Origin: Kribbella caucasensis
GTDB taxonomy: Bacteria; Actinomycetota; Actinomycetes; Propionibacteriales; Kribbellaceae
Direction: 5' to 3'
NCBI RefSeq assembly: GCF_004361855.1
Contig: NZ_SNWQ01000001.1
Coordinates: 434,001-498,000 of the forward strand
Length of the DNA: 64,000 bases
Of the stretch, positions 34,344 to 44,028 are shown piece by piece (position 1 is the stretch's first letter; each line of letters begins with the position of its first letter). The position numbers were made by a program, and so were the translations under genes. Below the pieces are notes generated by a model that was given only the letters and a program-made list of their open reading frames with translations, made no database searches and was not told the DNA's origin.

Positions 34344-35968
34344 GCACGCAACCCCCTGACCGTTCCGGCTTCCCGTCGTACATCGCACGCCAGGATCCGG
34401 ACCCCCAACCACAATCCGGTACGCCGTCCGCGCAGCCGACGAGTGGACCTCGGCCCGAGCACGCCAACGGCAACGGTCCGAACCGTTTCACCGAGACGGC
34501 AGCGCGGACGCAGACCTGGTGGCGGGAGAAGCTCCACCACCTCAGCCTGCATGCCCGTGTCACCCTGCTCGCCGCGGTCGCCGTGGGCCTCGCCGTCCTG
34601 CTGGTCAGCGTCTCGGCGTACCTGACCGTGCGCCAGCAGATGTACCGCAACCTGGACAGCAGCCTGATCGACCGGGCCGGCCAGGCCGCGAAGAAGGGCG
34701 TGCTCACCAACCTGGCCAACCTGCAGAACATCCCACCGGACGCGCTCGGCCTGAGCGACATCCAGCTCGGCCTGTACACCGCGGACGGGCAGAAGCTCGG
34801 CGCGGCCGACAGCTACCTCCCACCGATGGGCACCGCCGAGCTGGCGATCGCGCAGGGCCAGGGCGACGAGGCCAGCGTCCGCACGGTCGGGACCAGTGGC
34901 GGTCCGCACTTCCGGGTGGTCGCCGTGCCCGCGCAGTACTGTCCGGAGCCGGACCGCCGGGGCAATTGTTTGGTGGAGTACCAGCCCGCCGCGCTGGTCG
35001 TCGCGCAGTCGCTGCGGCCGGTCGATCAGACTCTGCACAACCTCGGCGTCGTGCTGTGGGCGGTCGGACTGCTCGGGGTGATCGGTGCGGCCCTGGCCGG
35101 CAACGCGATCGCGCAATCCGGTCTGCGCCCGCTGGCCAGGTTGACCGGAGCGGCCGAACACGTGGCCCGTACAGAGGAACTCAGACCGATCCCGATATCC
35201 GGGTCGGACGAGATCTCCCGGCTCGCGCAGGCGTTCAACGCGATGCTCGCGGCGCTGGCCCGGTCCCAGGATCGGCAGCGAAGACTGGTCGGTGACGCCG
35301 GACACGAGCTGCGTACGCCGTTGACCAGTATCCGGACGAACCTGGACCTGCTCGCCCAGGCGGACAAACGCGGCGGCCTCCGCCCGGAGGACCGGCAGCA
35401 ACTGCTCGACGACGTCCGCGCCCAGATGGACGAGTTGACCAACCTGATCGGCGACCTCACCGAGCTCGCCCGCGACACCCCGCAGGTCCGCGACGCCGAG
35501 CAGATCGAGCTCTCGAACGTGGTCGAGGACGCGCTGATCAAGGTACGCCGCCGCGCCCCCGGACTGGACTGGGACGTGCAGCTGACTCCGTTCCCCGTCT
35601 GGGGCGACGAACGGTTGCTCGGCCGCGCCGTGACGAACCTGCTCGACAACGCGGCGAAGTACAGCACTCCTGAACAGCCGGTTGCCGAGGGCGAACCGAC
35701 GGGCAAGGTGACGGTGCGGCTCCTGGACGGCGTGCTGACCGTGACCGACAGCGGTCCGGGCATCGCCGAGGCGGACCTGCCGCACGTGTTCGAGCGGTTC
35801 TACCGGTCCAGTGAGGCGCGCAGCCTGCCTGGTTCGGGGCTCGGCCTGGCCATCGTCAAGCACGCGGCCGAACAGCACGGCGGGATGATCTACGCCCGGA
35901 ACACCGTCGGCGGCGGTGCCCAGTTCACCCTCTGGCTCCCGCACGCCGCGACCACCGGCCGAGGCTGA
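34340..35968 (+). CDS. mprB: MprB-like sensor histidine kinase
   Basis: A 542-residue kinase with a proline-rich cytoplasmic N-terminus (to about 70), a first membrane helix ([21 protein letters not shown]), an extracellular sensor region of about 140 residues, and a second helix ([19 protein letters not shown]). HAMP follows, then HisKA with phosphorylated His322 in [12 protein letters not shown], and HATPase ([25 protein letters not shown]). It starts at GTG overlapping mprA (GTGA). It senses an envelope condition and phosphorylates MprA; in mycobacteria surface stress and HtrA-type proteases feed into it. Confidence 0.93.
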   Translation: MSTQPPDRSGFPSYIARQDPDPQPQSGTPSAQPTSGPRPEHANGNGPNRFTETAARTQTWWREKLHHLSLHARVTLLAAVAVGLAVLLVSVSAYLTVRQQMYRNLDSSLIDRAGQAAKKGVLTNLANLQNIPPDALGLSDIQLGLYTADGQKLGAADSYLPPMGTAELAIAQGQGDEASVRTVGTSGGPHFRVVAVPAQYCPEPDRRGNCLVEYQPAALVVAQSLRPVDQTLHNLGVVLWAVGLLGVIGAALAGNAIAQSGLRPLARLTGAAEHVARTEELRPIPISGSDEISRLAQAFNAMLAALARSQDRQRRLVGDAGHELRTPLTSIRTNLDLLAQADKRGGLRPEDRQQLLDDVRAQMDELTNLIGDLTELARDTPQVRDAEQIELSNVVEDALIKVRRRAPGLDWDVQLTPFPVWGDERLLGRAVTNLLDNAAKYSTPEQPVAEGEPTGKVTVRLLDGVLTVTDSGPGIAEADLPHVFERFYRSSEARSLPGSGLGLAIVKHAAEQHGGMIYARNTVGGGAQFTLWLPHAATTGRG

Positions 35969-36010
35969 GCCGCCCGCATCACAGGGCTGACCTCAAAGCT
36001 TCCGCACAGG

Positions 36011-36073
36011 TTCTTCAGCGGATCTTCACAGAACTCTTCGGCTGCTCTGACGGGATCTTCAGTTCGTTCTCAG
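36011..36073 (+). promoter_or_regulatory. Phased 11-bp repeat array upstream of htrA
   Basis: Six 8-mers begin at 36011, 36022, 36033, 36044, 36055 and 36066, all exactly 11 bp apart: TTCTTCAG, ATCTTCAC, ACTCTTCG, GCTCTGAC, ATCTTCAG and GTTCTCAG. Four are close to a consensus (A/T/G)TCTTCAG, the other two weaker. The last equals the first 8-mer of the mprA upstream repeat. The period is one helical turn, so a protein would bind all copies on the same face. This is the layout expected of an array of OmpR-type dimers, most likely MprA-P. The gene starts 22 nt after the array. Confidence 0.6.
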
Positions 36074-36095
36074 GTCCGGCCGCGAAGGTAAACCC

Positions 36096-37532
36096 ATGAC
36101 CGAGAACCAGCCGCACCAGCCGCAGAACCAGCCCGGGAACGACACCCCGGCGCCGGGTTCGACGTACGGGAACAACCCCCCGCAGGGGACGTCGCCGTCG
36201 TACGGCTCGAGTCCGCAGGAGCGTACTCAGCAGCTGCCGACGACCGGCTACGGCCAGCACTCGCAGCAGCAGTACGCGCCGCACGGACAGGCGCGGCCGG
36301 GACAGCACCCCTCAGGTGGGAGTGCTTACCAAGACGGGCAGTTCGGGACCACCGGGACGCATCAGGGGACGTCACCGGGTTCGAACTGGCCGTTCGGCCC
36401 GCAGCCGGCCCAGCCGGAGCCCCCGAAGCCCAAGCGGCGCGCGGGTCTGGCTCTGGTGGCAGCCACCGCGCTGCTGGTCGGGACCGCCGGCGGTGTGGGT
36501 GGTGCGGCTGTGTACTCGGCGACCAACGACTCGTCCGCGACCCCGTCGGTGACCGCACCGCTGACCGGCGGGCAGGCGGCTCCGGCATCGGCACCGGACG
36601 GATCGGTGCAGAACGCGGCCGCGAAGGTGCTGCCGAGCGTGGTGAAGATCGGCGTCACCACTTCGCAGGGCAGCGGCACCGGGTCCGGCATCGTGATCAG
36701 CAAGGACGGGCTGATCGTCACCAACAACCACGTGGTGTCGGGTGCCGGGAGCGGCGGCAAGATCACCGTGATCCTGAACGACGGACGGACCGTGTCCGCG
36801 ACCATCGTCGGCACCGACCCGCTGACCGACCTCGCCGTGATCCGCGCGAACGCCAGCGACCTCACCCCGGCCGTGCTCGGCAAGAGCGGCACGCTCGGCG
36901 TCGGCCAGGGCGTGGTCGCGATCGGTTCGCCGTTCGGCCTGGACGCGACCGTGACGAGCGGGATCGTGTCGGCCCTGAACCGCCCGGTGACGTCGGGCGA
37001 CGAGGAGCAGGACAGCACGACGGTCTTCCCAGCAATCCAGACAGACGCCGCGATCAACCCCGGGAACTCCGGCGGCGCCCTCATCGACCTCGCCGGCCAG
37101 GTGGTCGGAATCAACAGCGCGATCAAGACCGCCGGAGGATCGGGACAATCCGAAGGCGGCAACATCGGCCTGGGCTTCGCTATCCCGATCGACCAGGCCA
37201 AGCCGATCATCGACGAGCTGGTGGCCAAGGGCAAGGCCACGCATGCGCGGCTCGGAGTGACGGTCGGCGACGCGCGGTCTTCCGACGGGCTCACACAGGG
37301 AGCCACCCTCGGCGAGGTGACGTCGGGCGGTGCGGCGGACAAGGCCGGTCTGCGGTCGGGTGACCTGGTCACCTCCGTGGACGGCAAGGCGATCGCGTCA
37401 GGGGACGCGTTGGTCGCCGCGGTCCGTTCGCACCGCCCCGACGACGAGGTGACGATCACCTACATCCGGGACGGCAAAACCCTCACCACCAAGGCCAAAC
37501 TCGGCTCCGACAACGGCAACCCCACCGGCTAG
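36096..37532 (+). CDS. pepD: HtrA/PepD-like membrane-anchored serine protease with PDZ domain
   Basis: A 478-residue protein: a Gln/Pro/Gly-rich cytoplasmic tail (to about 115), one membrane helix (AGLALVAATALLVGTAGGVGG), and a trypsin-like domain with triad His212 (TNNHVVSG), Asp245 (DPLTDLAVIRA) and Ser325 (NPGNSGGALI). A PDZ domain ends the protein (about 380-470: AGLRSGDLVTSVDG). It degrades or refolds misfolded proteins outside the membrane. The order after mprA-mprB is as in mycobacteria, and the phased repeats before it suggest direct control by MprA. A perfect hairpin follows. Confidence 0.94.
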   Translation: MTENQPHQPQNQPGNDTPAPGSTYGNNPPQGTSPSYGSSPQERTQQLPTTGYGQHSQQQYAPHGQARPGQHPSGGSAYQDGQFGTTGTHQGTSPGSNWPFGPQPAQPEPPKPKRRAGLALVAATALLVGTAGGVGGAAVYSATNDSSATPSVTAPLTGGQAAPASAPDGSVQNAAAKVLPSVVKIGVTTSQGSGTGSGIVISKDGLIVTNNHVVSGAGSGGKITVILNDGRTVSATIVGTDPLTDLAVIRANASDLTPAVLGKSGTLGVGQGVVAIGSPFGLDATVTSGIVSALNRPVTSGDEEQDSTTVFPAIQTDAAINPGNSGGALIDLAGQVVGINSAIKTAGGSGQSEGGNIGLGFAIPIDQAKPIIDELVAKGKATHARLGVTVGDARSSDGLTQGATLGEVTSGGAADKAGLRSGDLVTSVDGKAIASGDALVAAVRSHRPDDEVTITYIRDGKTLTTKAKLGSDNGNPTG

Positions 37533-37557
37533 ACCTGATCTCCCCCACCCCCACAAC

Positions 37558-37592
37558 GGGACTGCGGCCGCCCACTGAGCGGCCGCAGTCCC
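37558..37592 (+). terminator. Perfect 14-bp hairpin terminator after htrA
   Basis: GGGACTGCGGCCGC (37558-37571) is the exact reverse complement of GCGGCCGCAGTCCC (37579-37592), with a 7-nt loop and TTGT after it. Ends the mprA-mprB-htrA locus. Confidence 0.9.
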
Positions 37593-37669
37593 TTGTCCGG
37601 CTGAACGTGCCGCCGGGGAGTTGCATGATCGGCTGGGTGCGGCAGTGGGTTCGGGCGCATGATGGGCAG

Positions 37670-40471
37670 ATGACCGCGGCGCTGGTCGGTCGAGGGGCCG
37701 AGGCTTCACTGCTCGAGACAGTGATCGCCGAACTGCCGAACGCTTCGGCTGCCGTGCTGGTCCGGGGCGAGGCCGGCGTCGGCAAGACCTCGCTGGTCCA
37801 ACAGGTGCTTCAGGAACGCCGGGAGAGCGGACTGCGGATCCTCCGCGGGGCCTGCGCTCCCATGTCAGGCGCAGTTGCGTACGGCGGACTGGCGGCGGCG
37901 CTCGGCCGTTCATTCGGCAAGGGCGGCGAGACCATGGTGTTCCCTTCTGCGGCGGCAGGTCGTGCGCAAACCATCGAGGAGCTGAGCAACGCGCTCGACG
38001 ATGGGCCGCCGCTGGGCACCGTGCTCCTGGTCGAGGATGTGCATTGGGCCGACTGGTCGACGCTCGACTTCCTCACCTATTCGACTCGTAATCTGCCCGA
38101 GCGTCGGCTACTCGTACTCCTGACCTGGCGCGACGAAGTCACCGACCCACAGCGGACCGCATGGCTCGCGGAGCAGCTCCGCAACCCCTCTATCACCGAT
38201 CTGGCGCTGCGACGGCTCACTCTCGAGGAGACCAGGCTCCAGTTGGCCGGCCTGAGACCTGATCTGACGCAGGACGAGGCCGACGCCGTGTTCCGGCGCA
38301 GCGCGGGCAATCCTTACCTCACCGCAGAGCTGGCGAGCACCTATCCGGCTGCTTCGATATCATTGCGCCAGATTCTGTCGGCGCGACTACAAGCCGTGTC
38401 GCCTGCGGCGCGGATGGTCGTCGCCGCCACCTCAACGTTACCGAGAGCACTTAGTGACGACGACCTCCTCGCAGCCGCAGACGGTGACATCGACGCCGTA
38501 CGAGACGCCTGCGACTCAGGGCTGGTGATCCGAGATCCGACTGGGGGCGCCACTGCGAAACACCCCGTCCTGGCAGAAGTCGCCTATGAGCAGCTGCTCT
38601 CGGAGCAACGTCGCCGCCTGCACGCCAAGCTGGCCGAACATCTGGAAACAGGACTACTGGTCGGTGCGGGCGCGGCTGCGGTGGCCGAGGTGGCTGAGCA
38701 GTACCACCGTGCAGAAGACCCGGACGCCACGCTGACGTGGTCGGTCAAGGCTGCTCGGGCCGCGGAGTCGCGATTCGCCCTCGCGGAGGCAGGCCACTGG
38801 TACGCCGTTGCGTCGTCGGTCAGGCCGTCGTCCGTAACCACCCGGTCGGACGTGCCTACCCGATTGGTACTGGCCGAGGCGGCGGCCTCCCTGCTCGGTG
38901 GTGCCGGCCAACCCGACAAGGCCCGGGAAGTGCTGGACCAGGCCCTGGCCGACGTCCCCGAACAGAGTGTTGCCGGCGACGACGTCGTACCGGCGCTGCT
39001 GACGCGCAGCTGGCTGGGAGTGGTCGTCGGAGACACGGGAAGTGCCCTGAAGGACGCCGAGCGGGCCGAGCAGTTGATTTCTCCCGACGACGGACTCATC
39101 CGCGGCAAGGTTCTCTGCGCACGAGCCATGGCACTCGTCACCGCTTCCAGGCTCGATGAGGCTGCCGCACCGGCGAGAGCTGCCTTCGACCTGGCCGACC
39201 GTGGATCTGACGAACGGACGACGTGCCGTGCCGCCATGATCCTGAGCGCTATCGACTCGGGGAGGGAGCGATTCGACGAAGCTCTCGGCCACCTGAACGC
39301 GGCCCTGTCGATTGCCCGCCGGATCGCCCAGCCCGAGGAGATCGCGCTCGCGGGCGTGAACCTGACCGACCTCTACTGGCGGCTCGGTGACTGCGACCGA
39401 GCTGTGGAAGTGGTGGAGCTGATCCGGCCGGAGTTGCGACGACTGACGTTGGGGCGGCACTGGCTCGAGGACCTGATGGAGGGCAACCTCATCGACGCCT
39501 TGTTCGACGCTGGACGCTGGGATGAGGCCCTCACGTTGGGACGCGACCAGGCAGAGTGGTCCGGTCTCGGCATGATCGAGAATGTGCTGGCGCAGGTGCA
39601 CGTTGCGCGAGGTGATCTCCAGACCGCGCTCGAGCTGCAGCAACGGTCGCTGCGTCTCTCGTCCGGTGACCAGCCGATGTTCCAGGTTGGGTTCGCCAAC
39701 GTCCAGGTTCCCTTGCACCTGCTCGAGGGCCGGCCGCGGGAGGCGCTCGCCGTGGCCCTTTCCACCGCGGAGCAGGTCGCGAGTCGGTTGAACGATCCCA
39801 TCTGCGCGCCGCTCCTGCTCGCGGGTCTCGAAGCAGCCGTCGCCGTCGAGGCGCTTGAAGAGTTCGAACGATTGGTGGCACTTCTCGGTCACGCGGTGAG
39901 CACCGTCACGGCGGCTGCCGTCACGGCAACCGTCGAGGCGGAACGGTCGCGTCTCCACCGCTCGCCCGACGCCGCGCTCTGGCTTCGAGCGGCACGGGAG
40001 TGGTCCCGGCTGAGCCGGCCTTATCCGGAAGCCCGTGCTCGATTGCGCGCGGCGGAGGCCTTCCTCGCCCAGCGCGACCGGAGCGGGACACGAAGTCGTG
40101 CGACCGGTGAGCTCAAGGCGGCCCGCCGGACCGCCGAGCTGCTCGGCGCGAGACCGCTTCTCGCCGAGATCGACGAACTCGCAAGGATCGCCCGGCTCGA
40201 TCTCGCCGACTCGCCGGGACCAGGCGCCCGTCGCAGCCAGCACCCCGGGCACGGGCTACCGGCGCTGACCGATCGCGAACGACAGGTACTTGCACTCCTG
40301 ACCGAGGGCAGGACCAACCGGGAGATCGGCGAAGCGCTCTACATGAGCCCCAAGACCGCGAGCGTTCATGTGACCCACCTACTCGAGAAGCTCGGCGTCC
40401 AAACCCGCGTCCAAGCCGCGGCCATGGCGGTCCGCCTCGGACTCGACGATCAACAAACCGAGTCCCGCTGA
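37670..40471 (+). CDS. Large ATP-binding LuxR-family regulator (LAL)
   Basis: About 933 residues from the ATG at 37670, where the conserved ALVGRGAEASLLE begins; an ATG at 37625 after GGGGAG is the alternative. An AAA/STAND ATPase has P-loop GEAGVGKT (33-40) and a Walker B-like LLVEDVHWADWSTL. A long helical TPR-like middle follows, and the last 65 residues are a LuxR-type helix-turn-helix (LTDRERQVLALLTEGRTNRE, then SPKTASVHVTHLLEKLGV). LAL regulators couple ATP and ligand binding to activation of catabolic or biosynthetic genes. No obvious target is adjacent. Codon use is slightly less GC-biased than in neighbours. Confidence 0.9.
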   Translation: MTAALVGRGAEASLLETVIAELPNASAAVLVRGEAGVGKTSLVQQVLQERRESGLRILRGACAPMSGAVAYGGLAAALGRSFGKGGETMVFPSAAAGRAQTIEELSNALDDGPPLGTVLLVEDVHWADWSTLDFLTYSTRNLPERRLLVLLTWRDEVTDPQRTAWLAEQLRNPSITDLALRRLTLEETRLQLAGLRPDLTQDEADAVFRRSAGNPYLTAELASTYPAASISLRQILSARLQAVSPAARMVVAATSTLPRALSDDDLLAAADGDIDAVRDACDSGLVIRDPTGGATAKHPVLAEVAYEQLLSEQRRRLHAKLAEHLETGLLVGAGAAAVAEVAEQYHRAEDPDATLTWSVKAARAAESRFALAEAGHWYAVASSVRPSSVTTRSDVPTRLVLAEAAASLLGGAGQPDKAREVLDQALADVPEQSVAGDDVVPALLTRSWLGVVVGDTGSALKDAERAEQLISPDDGLIRGKVLCARAMALVTASRLDEAAAPARAAFDLADRGSDERTTCRAAMILSAIDSGRERFDEALGHLNAALSIARRIAQPEEIALAGVNLTDLYWRLGDCDRAVEVVELIRPELRRLTLGRHWLEDLMEGNLIDALFDAGRWDEALTLGRDQAEWSGLGMIENVLAQVHVARGDLQTALELQQRSLRLSSGDQPMFQVGFANVQVPLHLLEGRPREALAVALSTAEQVASRLNDPICAPLLLAGLEAAVAVEALEEFERLVALLGHAVSTVTAAAVTATVEAERSRLHRSPDAALWLRAAREWSRLSRPYPEARARLRAAEAFLAQRDRSGTRSRATGELKAARRTAELLGARPLLAEIDELARIARLDLADSPGPGARRSQHPGHGLPALTDRERQVLALLTEGRTNREIGEALYMSPKTASVHVTHLLEKLGVQTRVQAAAMAVRLGLDDQQTESR

Positions 40472-40647
40472 ACCGGTCGTCCGTCGTCGCTCCCGTCGTT
40501 GAGTCAGACGGTGGACGCAGCTAAGGATGTTCGACCGAAGACTAAGGACCTGAGCCTCCGATCTGAGGGCAGCTGCCCGATGTGACGGGATGCCCTCCGA
40601 CCCGACCTTGGAAGGGAAGCGGCGATCCCCGCCGCGGAGGAGGAATC

Positions 40648-40980
40648 ATGAAGCACCGACGCAGTGTCATCGCAGTACCCGCGCTCACGCTCATCGTTTT
40701 CGCGATCGGCGCCGCGGATGCATCTGCGCGCGTCCCAGAGGAACCTGCCGAGACGTCCGCGGTCGTTCCGCACGACCCGCACGTGCGGGAGTACAACTAC
40801 CCGGAGTACAAGCTGAGCCCGGCCGAGTACCCGGAGCCGGCGACCGTCACCGTTGCGGTCGATGACACCGCGGTCGAAGCCCTTCAGGCAGGCGCGTCCG
40901 CGGTGGGCGGCGCAGGCCTCGTTCTGGGCACCCTGTGGCTGTACCGAAGGCGTCATCCCCTTCCGGGTACTCCGACCTGA
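40648..40980 (+). CDS. Small exported or membrane protein of unknown function
   Basis: A 110-residue protein starting MKHRRSVIAVPALTLIVFA, a signal peptide or anchor. An acidic, Pro/Tyr/Glu-rich outer segment follows (HVREYNYPEYKLSPAEYPEP), and a C-terminal hydrophobic stretch (GGAGLVLGTLWLY) ends in RRRHP. It would sit with its C-terminus as a stop-transfer anchor. Excellent ribosome-binding site GGAGGAGG. No family recognised; similar small proteins are common in actinomycetes. Confidence 0.7.
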   Translation: MKHRRSVIAVPALTLIVFAIGAADASARVPEEPAETSAVVPHDPHVREYNYPEYKLSPAEYPEPATVTVAVDDTAVEALQAGASAVGGAGLVLGTLWLYRRRHPLPGTPT

Positions 40981-41056
40981 CAATCCTCTCCCGGCGCACC
41001 GCAATCCAGCCATTTGATCACGGGGCCAACCGGGCGGAATTCGGACTGGAGGTCTG

Positions 41057-41605
41057 ATGGACACCATCGTCACGGTCATCGTCATCGCCGTGGTCGTGAT
41101 CGCGGTCGCCGCGCTGGCGTTCGCGTATCAGCGACGGCGGTCAGGTCAGCTGCGGGAGCGGTTCGGCCCGGAGTACGAACGCACGATCGAGGAGTCGGGT
41201 GATCGGCGCACCGCCGAGCGCGACCTACGCGGCCGGGAGCGCCGGGTCTCGAAACTCGACATCCACCCACTGAGCGGCGAGTCCGCACAGCGCTACCGCG
41301 CCGAGTGGAACACCTTGCAGCAGAGCTTCGTGGACGAGCCCAACACAGCGGTCGATGAAGCCGACCGGCTCGTCATCCGGATCATGCGCGAGGAGGGCTA
41401 CCCGGTCGACGAGATCGACCAGCGGGCCAACGACATCTCGGTGGATCATCCGGAGGTGGCTCTGCACTACCGCGAGGCGCACCGGGTCGCGGTCGCCCGG
41501 GCCAAGGGCGAGGCCGACACCGAAGACCTCCGCCAGGCCGTTACCGAGTACCGGCAACTGGTCGACGTGCTGCTGGCGGACCGCACGGAAGGCGGACGCG
41601 CCTAG
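41057..41605 (+). CDS. Single-span membrane protein of unknown function
   Basis: A 182-residue protein with an N-terminal membrane helix (VTVIVIAVVVIAVAALAFAY) and a charged, helical cytoplasmic domain. Conserved-looking stretches are RFGPEYERTIEESGDRR, RERRVSKLDIHPLS and a C-terminal YREAHRVAVARAKGE...TEDLRQAVTEYRQLVD. This is a recognisable actinobacterial hypothetical family. The role is unknown. Starts 76 nt after the previous small gene on the same strand. Confidence 0.75.
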   Translation: MDTIVTVIVIAVVVIAVAALAFAYQRRRSGQLRERFGPEYERTIEESGDRRTAERDLRGRERRVSKLDIHPLSGESAQRYRAEWNTLQQSFVDEPNTAVDEADRLVIRIMREEGYPVDEIDQRANDISVDHPEVALHYREAHRVAVARAKGEADTEDLRQAVTEYRQLVDVLLADRTEGGRA

Positions 41606-41660
41606 TACTCCGGGTGCAGCCGGTTCCAGAGTCCCGGCCGTCCGGGGCTTCGACGACGCG

Positions 41661-41852
41661 GTGATGGACGAGGTGACGGACCCGGAGACGGGCGAGTTGA
41701 AGGCGGAGTTCATCGGGGCGGTGCTGGAGCTGAACGCTCAGGGACGGACCAAGAACGGCCGTCTCCGCCACCCCAACTTCGTGCGGTGGCGTCCTGACAA
41801 GGACCTCATGGACTGCACGAGGGACCAATGCGAGCTGATCACTGAGGTGTGA
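41661..41852 (+). pseudogene. C-terminal fragment of an ATP-dependent DNA ligase
   Basis: About 63 codons reading from MDEVTDPETGEL to QCELITEV. The stretch NAQGRTKNGRLRHPNFVRWR followed by PDKD matches the last strands of the OB domain of phage-type ATP-dependent ligases (GxLRHPxFxxxRPDK). Nothing of the adenylation domain precedes it; upstream sequence in this frame overlaps the previous gene without coding character. It appears to be a remnant, possibly of phage origin like the next gene. A GTG at 41661 could still give a small protein. Confidence 0.5.
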
Positions 41853-41887
41853 GCAGCGGGAGATGGAGAACAAGGAGAGGTGATGCA

Positions 41888-43195
41888 GTGAGAAACATCA
41901 GAAGGCTGATCGTAACTACGATCGGCACGGCGCTCATGACGGCCACTGGAGTGGTCGCGCTGAGCAGCACGAGCGTGGCCGTGGAGACGTGCCCGCCGGG
42001 CATCGCGCACAGGGGCAACGCTTACACGGGAGCGCCGGTGGAGAACAGCCTGGCGGCGTTCAACACGGCGTTTGGCTCGGGGGCGAAGTGGGTGGAGTCG
42101 GACGTGCACTTCACGTCCGACAACGTCCCGGTCATCATGCACAACGCGACGGTCGAGCAGACCACGAACGGGACCGGTGCGATCGCGAACATGACGGCGG
42201 CGCAGTTCACGGCGCTGACCTTCGACGCGGACCCGAGCCAGCACCCGCCGACGCTTGACCAGCTGCTGGCCGTGATCACGGCGGCTCCGGACAGGAACCT
42301 CCTGCTGGAGTCCAAGGCGCTGAACGTCACGACGACGCAGCAGCAGGTGCTGCTGACGAAGCTGGCCGGCCTGGAGGCGCGCGTGCACCTCCAGGCGTTC
42401 GCGAACAGGCTGGCTCCCGTCCAGAGCATGAAGACGGCGAACCCGGCGCTGACCATCAGCGTCCTGGGCTATGACCCGATCTCGCCTTCGCCGACCGGCA
42501 TCGCGTCTCAGAACCTGGAGTACACCTACATCTCCGCCTCGGAGGTCGCGGCGCTCCACACCCAGGGCCTGAAGGTGAAGGCGTGGACGGCGAACAACTC
42601 GACCGCGTGGGCGAACCTGCGCAGTATGGGCGTGGACGCCATCATCACGAACAAGGTGCGGGACTACCTGACGTGGGCCGCCTCGACGTGTCCTACTGAG
42701 CCGCCGCCTCCGCCGCCTCCGGTGACTGAGTACGTCACCAACAAGAGCGTGGAGACGGACCTCGCCGGCTGGACGGGGCTGTGGACGTCGACCTCGACGA
42801 ACACCAGGGTGACGGGCGGCTACGACGGCGCTTACGCGATTCGCTCCCAGAACGGAGCGACGGGGACGGCTCAGCACGGCTTCAGCAGCAGCCCGAGGGT
42901 CCTGGACGGCACTCCGGGCAAGGCGACGGTGGCCGGCAAGACGTACGTGGGGTCGGCGCAGGTGAAGCCTGGCGTGACGGGGCAGAAGATCAACCTCTAC
43001 CTGCGCGAGCGCAACGCGGCTGGCACGACGGTGGGGAGCAAGACCATCGTCAAGACGACCTCGGGGACGGGTTGGCAGAGCATTGCCGGCACGTACACGG
43101 CGGTCGGCACGGGCAACACCATCACCTACACCCTGTGGGCGACCAGCGGGGCAGGCGTGAGCTTCTACGCCGACCTGTTCAGCTTCACCGGTTGA
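41888..43195 (+). CDS. Secreted glycerophosphodiester phosphodiesterase with C-terminal carbohydrate-binding-like domain
   Basis: A 435-residue exported protein. The GTG at 41888 follows AAGGAGAGG; the signal peptide ends near SVA. The GDPD barrel (about 30-275) has the family residues in IAHRGN, PVENSLAAF, ESDVHF and VIMHN, which bind the metal and phosphodiester. A Pro-rich linker (EPPPPPPPVTEY) leads to a beta-sandwich of about 140 residues resembling CBM4/9 domains. It would release glycerol 3-phosphate from glycerophosphodiesters or teichoic-acid-like polymers. ACG/GCG-rich codon use and the neighbouring ligase fragment suggest recent, possibly phage-related, acquisition. Confidence 0.85.
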   Translation: MRNIRRLIVTTIGTALMTATGVVALSSTSVAVETCPPGIAHRGNAYTGAPVENSLAAFNTAFGSGAKWVESDVHFTSDNVPVIMHNATVEQTTNGTGAIANMTAAQFTALTFDADPSQHPPTLDQLLAVITAAPDRNLLLESKALNVTTTQQQVLLTKLAGLEARVHLQAFANRLAPVQSMKTANPALTISVLGYDPISPSPTGIASQNLEYTYISASEVAALHTQGLKVKAWTANNSTAWANLRSMGVDAIITNKVRDYLTWAASTCPTEPPPPPPPVTEYVTNKSVETDLAGWTGLWTSTSTNTRVTGGYDGAYAIRSQNGATGTAQHGFSSSPRVLDGTPGKATVAGKTYVGSAQVKPGVTGQKINLYLRERNAAGTTVGSKTIVKTTSGTGWQSIAGTYTAVGTGNTITYTLWATSGAGVSFYADLFSFTG

Positions 43196-43244
43196 CGGGC
43201 GCACCCGGTCGGCAGCCACCACGCGATGCTGTGGGAGAACAGGT

Positions 43245-44005
43245 CTACGGCGCGATGTTCTGGTTGAGGTGGAAGAGGTTTCCGGGGTCGTACTTGCGTT
43301 TCACCTCCACCAGGCGGTCGTAGTTGCCCTTGTAGTTGTCGGCGATCCGGGTCTGGTCGTCGGCGGCCATGAAGTTGATGTAGCCGCCGGACTCGGAATG
43401 CGGCGCGGTCGCTTCGTAGTACCCGCGAACCCACTCGATGTTCGCCTCGTTCTGGGCCGGATCCGGCCACATCCCGGCGATCACGGTCGCGAAGTTCGCG
43501 TCGCGGTAGGCGAAGCCGGTCGCGTCGCTCGGCACCCGGTGGCGGGCGCCGTTGATCGGGTAGATGTGCACCGTCGAGTTGACCGCCGGCAGGCCGGGTG
43601 CGTGTCGCAGGTGCGCCTGGATCGCCTCGTCGGTCAGCTCGGTGACGAAGTTCGCCTTCCAGTAGTGCTGCAGGCCCGGGGGTACCAACGCGTCGAAGGC
43701 GCTGTTCAGCGCGGGGTACGGCATCGGCCCGACCATCTCGGCCACGACCGGCGCGAACTCGCGGAACCGGGCGATCTCCTGCTCGCCCCGGTCCAGGTCC
43801 CCGGCCCAGCAACCGACGATCAGCGCGAACGTGTCACCGTGCCGGTCCTCGGAGATGAACGGCAACGGCGGCGCGATCTGGAACGCCGGGAACCCACCGA
43901 GCTGCTCCGGCGCGTCCTTGATCAGCTCCCGGAACCCGGCCAGTACGGCGGCCGCGTCCGAATTGCGGTGCGGGGAAGGAGGGCCTTGATGGCCTCCAGG
44001 TCCAT
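43245..44005 (-). pseudogene. FAD-binding oxidoreductase (BBE type), gutted by internal deletion
   Basis: The C-terminal half is intact in one frame from about 43955 to 43245: LAGFRELIKDAPEQLGG, the substrate domain, and the C-terminal berberine-bridge-enzyme motif YDRLVEVKRKYDPGNLFHLNQN. The likely original start is the ATG at 44005, giving MDLEAIKALLPRTAI in another frame, which then runs to stop. The whole FAD-binding PCMH domain between these ends (about 200 residues) is missing. It cannot bind FAD, so it is a pseudogene. The internal ATG at 43865 could express a C-terminal fragment. Confidence 0.75.
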
Positions 44006-44028
44006 GTCCGCCTGCTCGCGCAGCTCGA

